NCBI GenBank assembly: GCA_026993285.1 | Contig: JALWTZ010000010.1 | Coordinates: 1-32,069 of the forward strand | Length of the DNA stretch: 32,069 nucleotides | Source: Lysobacterales bacterium | GTDB lineage: Bacteria; Pseudomonadota; Gammaproteobacteria; Xanthomonadales; S139-57 | Direction: 5' to 3' | Shown: piece by piece, positions 1 through 7,651 of the stretch | How the letters are laid out: the number at the start of each line of letters is the position of its first letter | Position numbering within the stretch: position 1 is the stretch's first letter | Program-made: the position numbers and the translations under genes | Notes under the pieces: model-generated | Database searches by the model: none | What the model saw: the letters and a program-made list of their open reading frames with translations, nothing else | What the model was told of the DNA's origin: nothing

Positions 1-27
1 AAGAAAAGCCTGGCCCGAATGCATCAT
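1..27 (-). CDS. gspJ: Probable type II secretion minor pseudopilin GspJ, first 9 codons only (cut by window edge)
   Basis: A reading frame begins at the ATG at 27-25, overlapping the gspI stop codon as ATGA, and runs off the left edge after the residues MMHSGQAFL. Position directly after gspI and the coupled start are what suggest gspJ, since the order G-H-I-J is standard in T2SS operons. The visible residues do not yet show the usual G followed by FTLLE of a prepilin-type leader; G5 followed by QAFL is at best a variant, so the identity rests on context. Confidence 0.5.
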
Positions 28-422
28 GGCCCTTCCTGCCCTTCCACCGCCCGCAGGGTGACGAATTCCAGCGAACGCCGCCCACCGCGGCTGTCCCAGA
101 ACACGGTCAGCCGTACCTGCAGCAATTGCAGGTTGCCGCCGCTGTTTTCCTGCCATTCGAGCTGTACCGGGTCGGCCTGCAGCGACCAGCTGTAACGGTC
201 ATCGAAACGGCCGTTCTCGCTACCGGGCTCCAGTGTCTCGCCCACACCCAGGGTATCCAGTTTGTTTTCCGCCCACAGGGTGGCCTCGGTGTATTCCCGC
301 GCGCGCAGGGTATTGCGCATGGATTGGGTGGCCCCCTGCAGAATCAGGGCGAACCCTAGGGAAAAGAGCAGCAGGGCAATGATGATCTCCAGCAGGGTAA
401 AGCCCCGGTTTCGCTCAGCCAT
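24..422 (-). CDS. gspI: Type II secretion system minor pseudopilin GspI
   Basis: This 132-residue protein is a minor pseudopilin of the T2SS pseudopilus tip, where GspI forms a complex with GspJ and GspK in the inner membrane and periplasm. The N-terminus MAERNRG/FTLLE is a type IV prepilin leader: cleavage after G7 and Glu at mature position 5, followed by a hydrophobic helix of about 20 residues. The C-terminal globular part has the short length normal for GspI. The start lies eight bases inside the end of gspH, and the stop overlaps the next start as ATGA, so translation is probably coupled in the operon. Assignment to I rather than H or J rests on size and operon position. Confidence 0.88.
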   Translation of the reverse strand: MAERNRGFTLLEIIIALLLFSLGFALILQGATQSMRNTLRAREYTEATLWAENKLDTLGVGETLEPGSENGRFDDRYSWSLQADPVQLEWQENSGGNLQLLQVRLTVFWDSRGGRRSLEFVTLRAVEGQEGP

Positions 423-867
423 CGCTGCGTTCCATCCAGATTTCCCCGGTCAGCCAGATGACATGCAATGTCCAACTGCGTTCCCCTGCCCTGAGCACAA
501 TCCGGCCACCGGTGGAGGCACCGTCGGGGAAGAAGCGGATATTGCCCCGGCTGTCACCCACCAGCTCGCTTTCGGCAGTGAGCAGCTCCACATCCAGCTT
601 GTCGGGAATTTTCTTTTCTTTCTTGCCGGCAGCCTTCCAGGTTTTCTTGCCGGTATCCACGGTGAAGACGGTTTCCTTGTGCTTGAGGATGGCCTGGGCA
701 CGGGTATAACGCAAACCGGCCAGCATGTCCCGCCCGGTGGCACTGATCCTGGCGCCACCAATGGAACGGGCATAGCCCGAGCCCACCACGGCGGCCATCA
801 AGGCCACCAGCACCAGTACGACGATGATTTCCAGCAGGGTAAAGCCCGTGGAACGGGTGGAGTTCAT
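415..867 (-). CDS. gspH: Type II secretion system minor pseudopilin GspH
   Basis: This 150-residue pseudopilin is probably GspH, the subunit thought to link the major pseudopilin shaft to the tip complex. The leader MNSTRSTG/FTLLE has the prepilin peptidase site after G8 and Glu at mature position 5, followed by a hydrophobic segment to about residue 30. The body resembles GspH/FimT proteins: a helix with the RYTRAQAI pattern near residue 53, then a strand-rich region with an FFPDG element near residue 112. It starts 23 bases after gspG and overlaps gspI by eight bases. A FimT-like pilin is the alternative, but the flanking gsp genes make GspH the better call. Confidence 0.87.
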   Translation of the reverse strand: MNSTRSTGFTLLEIIVVLVLVALMAAVVGSGYARSIGGARISATGRDMLAGLRYTRAQAILKHKETVFTVDTGKKTWKAAGKKEKKIPDKLDVELLTAESELVGDSRGNIRFFPDGASTGGRIVLRAGERSWTLHVIWLTGEIWMERSDG

Positions 868-890
868 GCGGCTGGCCTGCTGTTCATGCC

Positions 891-1313
891 TTACTCCCAG
901 GAAGTGATATCCCGGTTGCTGCCTTCACCGCCGGGGGCACCGTCCGCGCCGTAGGAGACGATATCATAGTCTCCGTGCTGGCCCGGCTGGGTGTATTGGT
1001 AGGGATTGCCCCATGGGTCCTTGAGGGCATTTTCCTTGATGTAGGGGCCATTCCAGTTGCTGGTTCCGGAACCGGAGATCAGGTCCTGCAAACTGTTGGG
1101 CATGCGGCCGGTATCCAGATAGTAGGTTTCCACTGCCATGCCCAGCCGGTCGATCTGTGCCTTGGCGGCCTTGGCTTGACCACTCTTGAGTTTGCCCAGC
1201 AGCTTGGGGGCCACCAGCCCACCCAGCAGGGCGATCAATACCAGCACAATCATGATTTCCACCAGGGTAAAGCCGCGCTGTTTTCTGCCAGCCCATTGCT
1301 TGTCTTGTTTCAT
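891..1313 (-). CDS. gspG: Type II secretion system major pseudopilin GspG
   Basis: This is the major pseudopilin that polymerises into the T2SS pseudopilus. From the chosen ATG at 1313 the protein has 140 residues, the usual GspG size. The prepilin site lies after G14 in KQRG/FTLVE, followed by the hydrophobic N-terminal helix. Downstream are family hallmarks: the YYLDTGRMP segment, the DPWGNPYQY motif and an aspartate-rich C-terminal loop matching the calcium-binding region of GspG. A start 33 bases further upstream is possible but lacks a good ribosome site, whereas GAGGAA at 1320-1325 lies six bases before ATG 1313. It follows gspF by 22 bases. Confidence 0.95.
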   Translation of the reverse strand: MKQDKQWAGRKQRGFTLVEIMIVLVLIALLGGLVAPKLLGKLKSGQAKAAKAQIDRLGMAVETYYLDTGRMPNSLQDLISGSGTSNWNGPYIKENALKDPWGNPYQYTQPGQHGDYDIVSYGADGAPGGEGSNRDITSWE

Positions 1314-1319
1314 CCTCTG

Positions 1320-1325
1320 TTCCTC
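1320..1325 (-). promoter_or_regulatory. Ribosome binding site deciding the gspG start
   Basis: On the minus strand this reads GAGGAA, six bases before the ATG at 1313. It supports that start over an in-frame ATG at 1346, which would also lie inside the end of gspF. Confidence 0.7.
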
Positions 1326-1335
1326 ACAAGTCGAT

Positions 1336-2547
1336 TTAAACCACAATATCGTTGACGCTGATGATGGCCAGAATAATGGACATCACGATCACGCCAATCA
1401 GTACCGCCAGGCCGATGATCAGCACCGGCACCAGAACGGAGAGCATGCGCTCCACGGCCAGCTGTACTTCATCGTCGTAGGTGTTGGCCACCTTGTCCAG
1501 CATGCTTTCCAGCTTGCCGGTTTCCTCGCCTACCTGAATCATCTGCAGGGCAAGACGCGGAAAATGTCCGTTCTTGCTCAGGCTGGGAGCCAGCATGCCA
1601 CCCTTTTTGACCGCTTCCGCCGCCTCGGCCACATCATCGGCCATCACGGTATTGCCCAGTACCTTGCGGCCGATGGACAAGGCCGTCAGCATGGCCACGC
1701 CGTTTTCCAGCAGGGTAGACAATGTACGGGCCAGGCGCGCCATTTCCAGCCGGGCCAGCAAATCTCCCAACAAGGGCATCCTGAGAAAGAAGGCATCCCA
1801 CTTGCGCCGGGCCTGTGGATCCTGCATCTGGCTCTTGCCCCATAGCCACAAGGCCACAACCGCTGGCAACATCACCCACCACCAGTGCTGGACGAAGCCG
1901 GCCACGGCCAGGACCATGCGGGTGATGCCAGGCAACTCACCGCCCATTTCATCGAACAATGGTGCGAACTGTGGCACCACAAACACCAGCAACAGCACCA
2001 CGGAACCGATGGCCATCAGCAACAGCAAAGACGGGTAGATCAGCGCCGAGGTCACATTCTGTTTCAGTGCGTGCGCCCGTTCCTGGTAGTCCGCCAGTCG
2101 GGTGAGGGTCTTGTCCAGCGCGCCACTGAGCTCGCCGGCGCGAACCATATTGATGTACAGGCGATTGAACACGCCATGGCGGGCCTGCATGGCATCCGCC
2201 AGTGAGTTGCCTTCGCGCACTTCTTCACGAAGGTCGTGAATCAGCCGGCGCATCGGTTCCTCTTCCGCCAGTTCCTCCAGCACCTGCAGGGAACGATCCA
2301 GCGGCATGCCGGCGTTGATCAGGTTGCTCAACTGCTGGGTAAAACGCAACAGGTCAGCGGATTTGGGGCGGTGCCTGTGCTGCAACAGGCGTTCCAGGGA
2401 AAAGCCGCTGCCTGCCGGTGCCGCTTCGATGGGCATGTGGCCGGCTTGTTGCAGGCGAGCGATGACATCCTGTTCACTGGCCGCTTCCATGTCTCCCTGA
2501 AGGGTTTCTCCCTGGGCGTTGATGGCCTTGTAGCGAAACAGCGGCAT
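1336..2547 (-). CDS. gspF: Type II secretion system inner membrane platform protein GspF
   Basis: GspF is the polytopic inner-membrane platform protein that couples the GspE ATPase to pseudopilus assembly. The 403-residue length is typical. The sequence opens with the usual MPLFRYKAIN strand region and carries two related T2SSF domains, each with a cytoplasmic helix bundle: one around LLRFTQQLSNLINAG (about residue 66) and a second around ARLARTLSTLLENG (about residue 270). Three hydrophobic segments are visible: about 170-195, about 220-235, and the C-terminal stretch ending in IISVNDIVV. It begins one base after the gspE stop. PilC of type IV pili is the homologous alternative, excluded by the gspG-H-I context. 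Confidence 0.95.
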   Translation of the reverse strand: MPLFRYKAINAQGETLQGDMEAASEQDVIARLQQAGHMPIEAAPAGSGFSLERLLQHRHRPKSADLLRFTQQLSNLINAGMPLDRSLQVLEELAEEEPMRRLIHDLREEVREGNSLADAMQARHGVFNRLYINMVRAGELSGALDKTLTRLADYQERAHALKQNVTSALIYPSLLLLMAIGSVVLLLVFVVPQFAPLFDEMGGELPGITRMVLAVAGFVQHWWWVMLPAVVALWLWGKSQMQDPQARRKWDAFFLRMPLLGDLLARLEMARLARTLSTLLENGVAMLTALSIGRKVLGNTVMADDVAEAAEAVKKGGMLAPSLSKNGHFPRLALQMIQVGEETGKLESMLDKVANTYDDEVQLAVERMLSVLVPVLIIGLAVLIGVIVMSIILAIISVNDIVV

Positions 2548-2548
2548 C

Positions 2549-4264
2549 TCAGGCGTCCTTGGTCACGCGCATGACTTCTTCCACCGTGGTGATACCCTGC
2601 ACACTCTTGGCCAAACCATCCTCGTACATGGTGAGCATGCCCTCGGCGCGGGCCTGTTCGGCAATTTCACCGGCGGTGGCCTGGCGCATGACCAGGCGGC
2701 GGATTTCATCACTCATGGTGAGGAATTCCAGAATGGTGCTACGGCCCAGATAGCCGTTGGGGGAGCGCTCTGAGGGTATGGGGCGGTAGAGCTTGACCGG
2801 ACGCTCGTCGGTAAAACGCTCCAGCCCCAATTCCTGCACGACTTCCGGCAGGGCCTCGTAGGGTTCCGCGCTTTCCGGGTCCAGCTTGCGTACCAGCCGC
2901 TGGGCCAGAATGCCATTGATGGTGGAGGTCAGCAGGTAGTCTTCCACACCCATGTCCAGCAGACGGGTCAGGCCACTGGCGGCATCGTTGGTATGAATGG
3001 TGGACAGCACCAGGTGGCCGGTCAGGGCCGATTGAATGGCGATACGGGCGGTTTCCAGGTCGCGGATCTCACCGATCATGATGATGTCCGGGTCCTGACG
3101 CACGATGGCCCGCAGGGCATTGACAAAATCCAGTCCGATCTGCGGCTTGGCCTGAATCTGGTTGATGCCTTCCAGCTGGTATTCCACCGGATCTTCCACG
3201 GTGATGATCTTGCGTGCCGGTGTATTGAGCATCTGCAGCGCGGTATAGAGCGTAGTGGTCTTGCCCGAGCCGGTGGGGCCGGTGACCAGAATGATGCCAT
3301 GGGGCTTGTCCAGCTCTTTCTTGAACCGTTGCAATACCTGGGGTGAAAAACCCAGCCGTTCGAAATCGAAGACCACCGATTCCCGGTCAAGGATCCGCAT
3401 CACCACCGACTCGCCGTGGGCAGTGGGCACGGTGGAGACCCGCAGATCCAGCTCCTTGCCCTGTACCCGGGTCATGATGCGCCCATCCTGGGGCAGACGC
3501 CGCTCGGCGATATTCAGCCGGGCCATGATCTTCACCCGGCTGATAACCGCCGCGGTGGAGCTGGATGGCGGTGATTCCACCTCTTCCAGCACGCCGTCGA
3601 TGCGATAACGCACCTTGAGACGGTTTTCAAACGGTTCGATATGAATATCGGAGGCACGGGATTCCACCGCCCGCTGGATGATCAGGTTCACCAGGCGAAT
3701 GACCGGCGCTTCCGAGGCCAGGTCGCGCAGGTGTTCGACATCTTCCTCCCCTTCGGGCACGCCATCCAGATCATCGACAATCTCGCCCATGGCCGAGCGG
3801 CCGCCACCGTAAAGTTTTTCGATGGCGCCTTCCAGCTCGGAGTAAACGGCCACGCCGGCTTCCAGCTTGCGGCCCATGGCCCATTCCAGTGACTGCAAAA
3901 GAAAAGGGTCATAGGGCTCGGCCATGGCCACCTGCATGGCCTCGTCAGTAACAGACAATGGCAGGACACCATTTTCCTTGAGGAAACGATAAGGCAGATC
4001 GACCGCTTCCAGTGGTGTATCGGGAAAATCTTCCGTCTGGATCAGGGGCAATTCGAACAAACGGGCGATACCCTCGGCCAGGTCCTTCTCCGACAACAGG
4101 CCCAGACGCACCAGCATGACCGGCAGGGAGGTACCGCCCGGCTGGTGAATGCGCTCGGCCTTGCGCAGATCTTCCTCACGCAGCTTGCCCTGCTCCACCA
4201 GCCAGTGGCACAGGCGCTCATGTGGCTGCTGCGTGCTGTTATCCACAGCTTGCGGGATTTCCAT
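2549..4264 (-). CDS. gspE: Type II secretion system assembly ATPase GspE, without the tetracysteine module
   Basis: GspE is the cytoplasmic hexameric ATPase that powers the pseudopilus. The 571 residues contain an N-terminal MshEN/GspE N1-type domain (about 15-150), then the N2 region with SDIHIEP near 205. The RecA-like domain follows: Walker A GPTGSGKTTT at 329-338, Asp box around ITVEDPVEY (354-362), Walker B with IIMIGEIRD (394-402), and His box LSTIHTND (420-427). The usual zinc module is missing: the positions of its two CxxC pairs read DPES (462-465) and PSER (497-500), and the only cysteine in the protein is C19. This is the first gene of the operon in view, divergent from a secreted protease; gspC and gspD are not adjacent. 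Confidence 0.95.
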   Translation of the reverse strand: MEIPQAVDNSTQQPHERLCHWLVEQGKLREEDLRKAERIHQPGGTSLPVMLVRLGLLSEKDLAEGIARLFELPLIQTEDFPDTPLEAVDLPYRFLKENGVLPLSVTDEAMQVAMAEPYDPFLLQSLEWAMGRKLEAGVAVYSELEGAIEKLYGGGRSAMGEIVDDLDGVPEGEEDVEHLRDLASEAPVIRLVNLIIQRAVESRASDIHIEPFENRLKVRYRIDGVLEEVESPPSSSTAAVISRVKIMARLNIAERRLPQDGRIMTRVQGKELDLRVSTVPTAHGESVVMRILDRESVVFDFERLGFSPQVLQRFKKELDKPHGIILVTGPTGSGKTTTLYTALQMLNTPARKIITVEDPVEYQLEGINQIQAKPQIGLDFVNALRAIVRQDPDIIMIGEIRDLETARIAIQSALTGHLVLSTIHTNDAASGLTRLLDMGVEDYLLTSTINGILAQRLVRKLDPESAEPYEALPEVVQELGLERFTDERPVKLYRPIPSERSPNGYLGRSTILEFLTMSDEIRRLVMRQATAGEIAEQARAEGMLTMYEDGLAKSVQGITTVEEVMRVTKDA

Positions 4265-4536
4265 TGTCGGACTGACCTCTTGCGTTGGTTCCGGCTACAA
4301 CAAGCCGGCTATTGTAGCGGAATGTTTCCACCCACCCATAAACAAATGCCATGTACCGGCCCAGGTAACTTTTGCCGCTTTTCATTCAATGACTTATTTG
4401 CGATACTTCATGAAAGGTCTGACACACTGGCGACAAGCGCTTGTGTCCTATGGCATTCAAACCGTCAACTGACCTGATATTCGGGGCCATGGCCCTCCTG
4501 TAGCACTGTGACCATACCCAAGGCCGGGGGTTCAAG
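4265..4536. promoter_or_regulatory. Divergent promoter region between gspE and the secreted protease, with several palindromes
   Basis: This 272-base gap must hold promoters for both directions. For gspE a TACAAT -10-like element on the minus strand sits at 4311-4316, inside an inverted repeat (GCTACAA at 4294-4300, TTGTAGC at 4312-4318); no good -35 partner is visible. On the protease side there is a perfect 12-base palindrome ACAAGCGCTTGT at 4433-4444, overlapped by a second pair GACACA (4421-4426) and TGTGTC (4442-4447), and a perfect GGGCCATGGCCC at 4484-4495 within the presumed leader. I see no convincing sigma-70 promoter for the protease; its ribosome site is a weak GGGGG stretch before the ATG. 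Confidence 0.5.
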
Positions 4537-6999
4537 ATGAATTTGCGCAAAACCATTCTCTTTTCACTGCCTGTGCTATTGTCAAGCACCGTCTGGGCCA
4601 ATGCTCAACTCGGCCCACTGTTACAACAGAAGCTTGCCAGTGGGCTGAAAGGCGAACAGGCCATTCAGGTCGCCATCCGTACCCATGGTACTGCACTGCC
4701 CGGGCTGAAAAAGGTGGAGGCGCAAGGCGGTGCCTGGCTGCAGCTGACCTTGCCGGCCAGTGAGATCCGATCCCTGGCAAAACTGCCCCAGGTCGAAATG
4801 ATCCGCCTGCCCTACCGGGCACATGCCAAGGCCGTGGTTTCCGAAGGCGTTGCCGTAACCCATGCCGATGCACTCCATGCCCAGGGCACGACTGGCCAGG
4901 GTGTACGCATTGCCGTATTGGATGTGGGCTTTGCCGATTATGCCCAGCATCTGGGCGAAGAACTGCCGGCACAGGTGGGGGTGAAGAACTTCAATTCACT
5001 GAACTTCGAAACCACGGTTCACGGCCGGGCAGTAGCGGAAATCGTGCATGACATGGCCCCGGATGCCGACCTGACCCTCGTCGCTTTCGGTACCGATGTG
5101 GAGTATCTGCAAGCCATCGACTGGCTGAAAAGCCAGAATCCGCCCTTTGATATCGTCACCGCATCCATCGGTTTCGACAATATCGGCCCGTTGAACGGCC
5201 TTTCCGAAATCACCCAGGCCGCCGACAGTCTTGCGGATGTGGGCACGCTTTATTTCAATGCCGCCGGCAATGAACAGCAACAGTATTGGTCCGGCCTGTT
5301 CAATGACCCGGATGGTAACGGCTGGCACAATTTCTCCGGTGATGACGAACGCTTCAAGGTGGAACTGAACAAGGTGGAACCCTTCCAGATTATCCTCAAC
5401 TGGGATGACTGGGGCAGCGATCCCATCCACCCGCAGGCCAGCCAGGACTATGACCTCTATCTCTGGTGCCCGGATACCACCGAATTTACCGAGGCAACCG
5501 CCTGCCAGATTTCCAACGGCATACAGAACGGTGGCAGCATGAGCGTACCGCTGGAAATCATCGAAACGCCCTCGCCCAAGGGCGGTGCCTACTACGTGGG
5601 CATCAAGCGCAGTGGTGGCAGTGATAACCGCCTGCTGCGCATGTCCTTCTTCAATGAAGCCGGTATTTTCGGCCTGGAATACCGTGTGCCGGACAGCACC
5701 CTGTCGCATCCGGCTGATGGTTTCAACGTGATTGCAGTTGGTGCCTACCAGTACACGGATGTGGCCAATGATGTGGACCCGGAAATTCTTGCCGATGATC
5801 CAATATGGAACTATTCCGACTGGGCCTATGATCTGCCGCCGGAATATTTCTCCTCCCTCGGACCCACCTGGGACGGCCGCCACAAGCCCGACCTTTCCGC
5901 CCCGGATGGCGTCAGTACCGATGGCTATGGCGAGGAAGGGTTCTACGGCACTTCCGCTGCCACACCGCATGTGGCCGGTGCTGCGGCGTTGCTGTTGTCC
6001 CAGAATCCTGCGCGCAGCAACCAGGAAATCTACGATCTGCTTTTGGGCACGAGCATGGATGTGGAGCCACTGGGCATGGATGATGCTCACGGCGCCGGCA
6101 GGCTGGATCTGAATGTGGCCGCCGTCAACCCATGGATTTCACCCAAGACCACGGTCTGGCACAACCCCGGGCAGAACGGGCACGGCTTCTCGGTTTTGCA
6201 GGAAGGCAACCGCATGGTGGTGCTGTGGTATTTCTATGACAAGAACGGAGACCCGGCCTGGTTGCTGGCCGCCGGCGAAATGAATGGATCCGTGCTGGAT
6301 ACCGACCTCTACCACTTCACCGGGCCGGCCATGGGCATGCAGGGCATGACGGCCCAACTATTTGATGCCGCCGGTTCCACGGTCGATGCCTCCGTAGCCG
6401 GCCACATTCGCTTTGCATTCCGCGAGGACGGACGCAAGGCGGATGTCAGCATTCGCCTGGATGGTGATGACTTCCTGGCCGCCATGGACGATACCGTCAC
6501 CGTCGAGCCACTGCTGCATGCGCCGGCGGCCACCAACGACAACATGCCCTATATCACCGAGTTTACCGGCCTGTGGAACAACGCCAACGAGAATGGCCAT
6601 GGCTTCTTCATTTCCAAGCAGGGGCGCATTCACAGCCCGGACCATTATTTCTGGCCCACCGATGACAGCGCCATTTTCTGGTACAGCTATGACCCCAATA
6701 CTACGGATGCACGCTGGTGGCTGGGCAGTGGCGCTACCGGCATCAACAATGATTACAACCTGGCCGGCGACGGTCTGGGCGAGTATCCCATCAAGAAGTT
6801 TTTCCTGGACCGCCCTGTCAGCGATGGTGATCGCCTGGACGATATTTTCTCCATCGATCTCTACCCGGTGAAGACCACTCGCCAGGGCGGTATTGAATTC
6901 CACGGCCTGTACCAGGGAGAACTGAATGGCTACTACCACTACAGCCCCTTCCATGTGGAACTGCCGCTGAGCAACATGGTGCAATACCACCTGAACTGA
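4537..6999 (+). CDS. Secreted subtilisin-like serine protease (family S8) with duplicated C-terminal modules
   Basis: This 820-residue protein is an S8 subtilase. A signal peptide occupies about residues 1-23, ending in VWANA, followed by a probable propeptide region to about 105. The catalytic triad is visible: Asp129 in AVLDVGF, His162 in HGRAVAEIV, and Ser473 in GTSAATPHVAG; the oxyanion Asn is N245 in NAAGN. N245 and S473 are about 228 residues apart, far more than in a minimal subtilisin, implying an inserted beta-rich domain (about 260-380) that carries the only two cysteines, C311 and C323. After the catalytic domain come two related modules with W-x-N-(x4)-NGHGF: one from W541, the other from W680. 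Its position, divergent from gspE, makes it a plausible T2SS substrate; that is inference. No sortase-type or PEP-CTERM tail is present. Confidence 0.93.
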   Translation: MNLRKTILFSLPVLLSSTVWANAQLGPLLQQKLASGLKGEQAIQVAIRTHGTALPGLKKVEAQGGAWLQLTLPASEIRSLAKLPQVEMIRLPYRAHAKAVVSEGVAVTHADALHAQGTTGQGVRIAVLDVGFADYAQHLGEELPAQVGVKNFNSLNFETTVHGRAVAEIVHDMAPDADLTLVAFGTDVEYLQAIDWLKSQNPPFDIVTASIGFDNIGPLNGLSEITQAADSLADVGTLYFNAAGNEQQQYWSGLFNDPDGNGWHNFSGDDERFKVELNKVEPFQIILNWDDWGSDPIHPQASQDYDLYLWCPDTTEFTEATACQISNGIQNGGSMSVPLEIIETPSPKGGAYYVGIKRSGGSDNRLLRMSFFNEAGIFGLEYRVPDSTLSHPADGFNVIAVGAYQYTDVANDVDPEILADDPIWNYSDWAYDLPPEYFSSLGPTWDGRHKPDLSAPDGVSTDGYGEEGFYGTSAATPHVAGAAALLLSQNPARSNQEIYDLLLGTSMDVEPLGMDDAHGAGRLDLNVAAVNPWISPKTTVWHNPGQNGHGFSVLQEGNRMVVLWYFYDKNGDPAWLLAAGEMNGSVLDTDLYHFTGPAMGMQGMTAQLFDAAGSTVDASVAGHIRFAFREDGRKADVSIRLDGDDFLAAMDDTVTVEPLLHAPAATNDNMPYITEFTGLWNNANENGHGFFISKQGRIHSPDHYFWPTDDSAIFWYSYDPNTTDARWWLGSGATGINNDYNLAGDGLGEYPIKKFFLDRPVSDGDRLDDIFSIDLYPVKTTRQGGIEFHGLYQGELNGYYHYSPFHVELPLSNMVQYHLN

Positions 7000-7002
7000 A
7001 AC

Positions 7003-7036
7003 AACGAGGCCCGGTCGGTCATGCCGGGCCTCGTTT
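7003..7036. terminator. Bidirectional rho-independent terminator between convergent genes
   Basis: A perfect 12-base-pair stem AACGAGGCCCGG (7003-7014) pairs with CCGGGCCTCGTT (7024-7035) around a nine-base loop. It begins four bases after the protease stop and lies 22 bases past the end of the convergent membrane-protein gene, so it can serve both. The T tract is short on both strands, so efficiency is uncertain. Confidence 0.8.
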
Positions 7037-7057
7037 CATTCACTCCGAGTATTGCGC

Positions 7058-7648
7058 TCATTCTCCGTCGCGATACGGCGAGATAATCTGTTCCACGAAA
7101 GCACGATTCATCAGCACCCAGGTGGCGATGGGCACCACGCCGGGGAGAATCAGATAGCCGGTCTGGTACATCAGGGCAATGACATCGGGAATGAAGATGC
7201 TGTCGGCCAGCGCCTGCTGGCCCGGCGGGCCCATCTTGAAGGCCAGGTCCTTGAGCAGCTCGGCAAACACGCCAAAGCCCTGGGCCAGCAGCACCAGCGA
7301 CCAGCCGATCATCAGCTGCTTCACTCGCTGAGCGGCGGTCAGGGGCGTGGACATCACCAGCGCCAGCAGCAGCGGGATGCCGTAACCATAGATCATCGGG
7401 TTAACCGACAGCACGAACACCGCCTGCTTGCCGCCGGCCACGGCCGTGGCATCCAGCAGGGTGTCGAATTCCAGCAACTTGCCGGTCTGCACCACTTCGT
7501 TGAATACCTCGGGCAGGGCCAGATGTGCCAGTGCCGCGGCGATCTTGCCGACCGGCAACACGAATACGCTGCCGAACAGAAACCAGAGAAAAAAGCCCAG
7601 CGGCAGCCAGAGCACGGCATTGATCAGCATGTAGCGTACCGGGTTCAT
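7058..7648 (-). CDS. Multi-pass inner membrane protein, resembles exosortase-H-associated membrane protein
   Basis: This 196-residue protein has about five hydrophobic segments: residues 8-32, a segment around NPMIYGYGIPLLLALVMST (about 103-121), WSLVLLAQGFGVFAELL (about 136-152), and segments near the C-terminus around YLILPGVVPIATWVL. The pattern of an amphipathic stretch after the first helix, the NPxIYxYGxPLxLAL segment, and the GYLILP segment before a short tail fits what I remember of the small membrane protein that accompanies exosortase H in gammaproteobacteria. That is recall, not a search result, and no exosortase gene is in this window. It is encoded four bases downstream of purL, so it may be cotranscribed with it. 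Confidence 0.5.
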   Translation of the reverse strand: MNPVRYMLINAVLWLPLGFFLWFLFGSVFVLPVGKIAAALAHLALPEVFNEVVQTGKLLEFDTLLDATAVAGGKQAVFVLSVNPMIYGYGIPLLLALVMSTPLTAAQRVKQLMIGWSLVLLAQGFGVFAELLKDLAFKMGPPGQQALADSIFIPDVIALMYQTGYLILPGVVPIATWVLMNRAFVEQIISPYRDGE

Positions 7649-7651
7649 CCT

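Noticed and set aside
4996..6090. Open frame on the minus strand inside the subtilase gene
   Set aside because: The opposite strand encodes the catalytic core with the intact triad, so this is a shadow.
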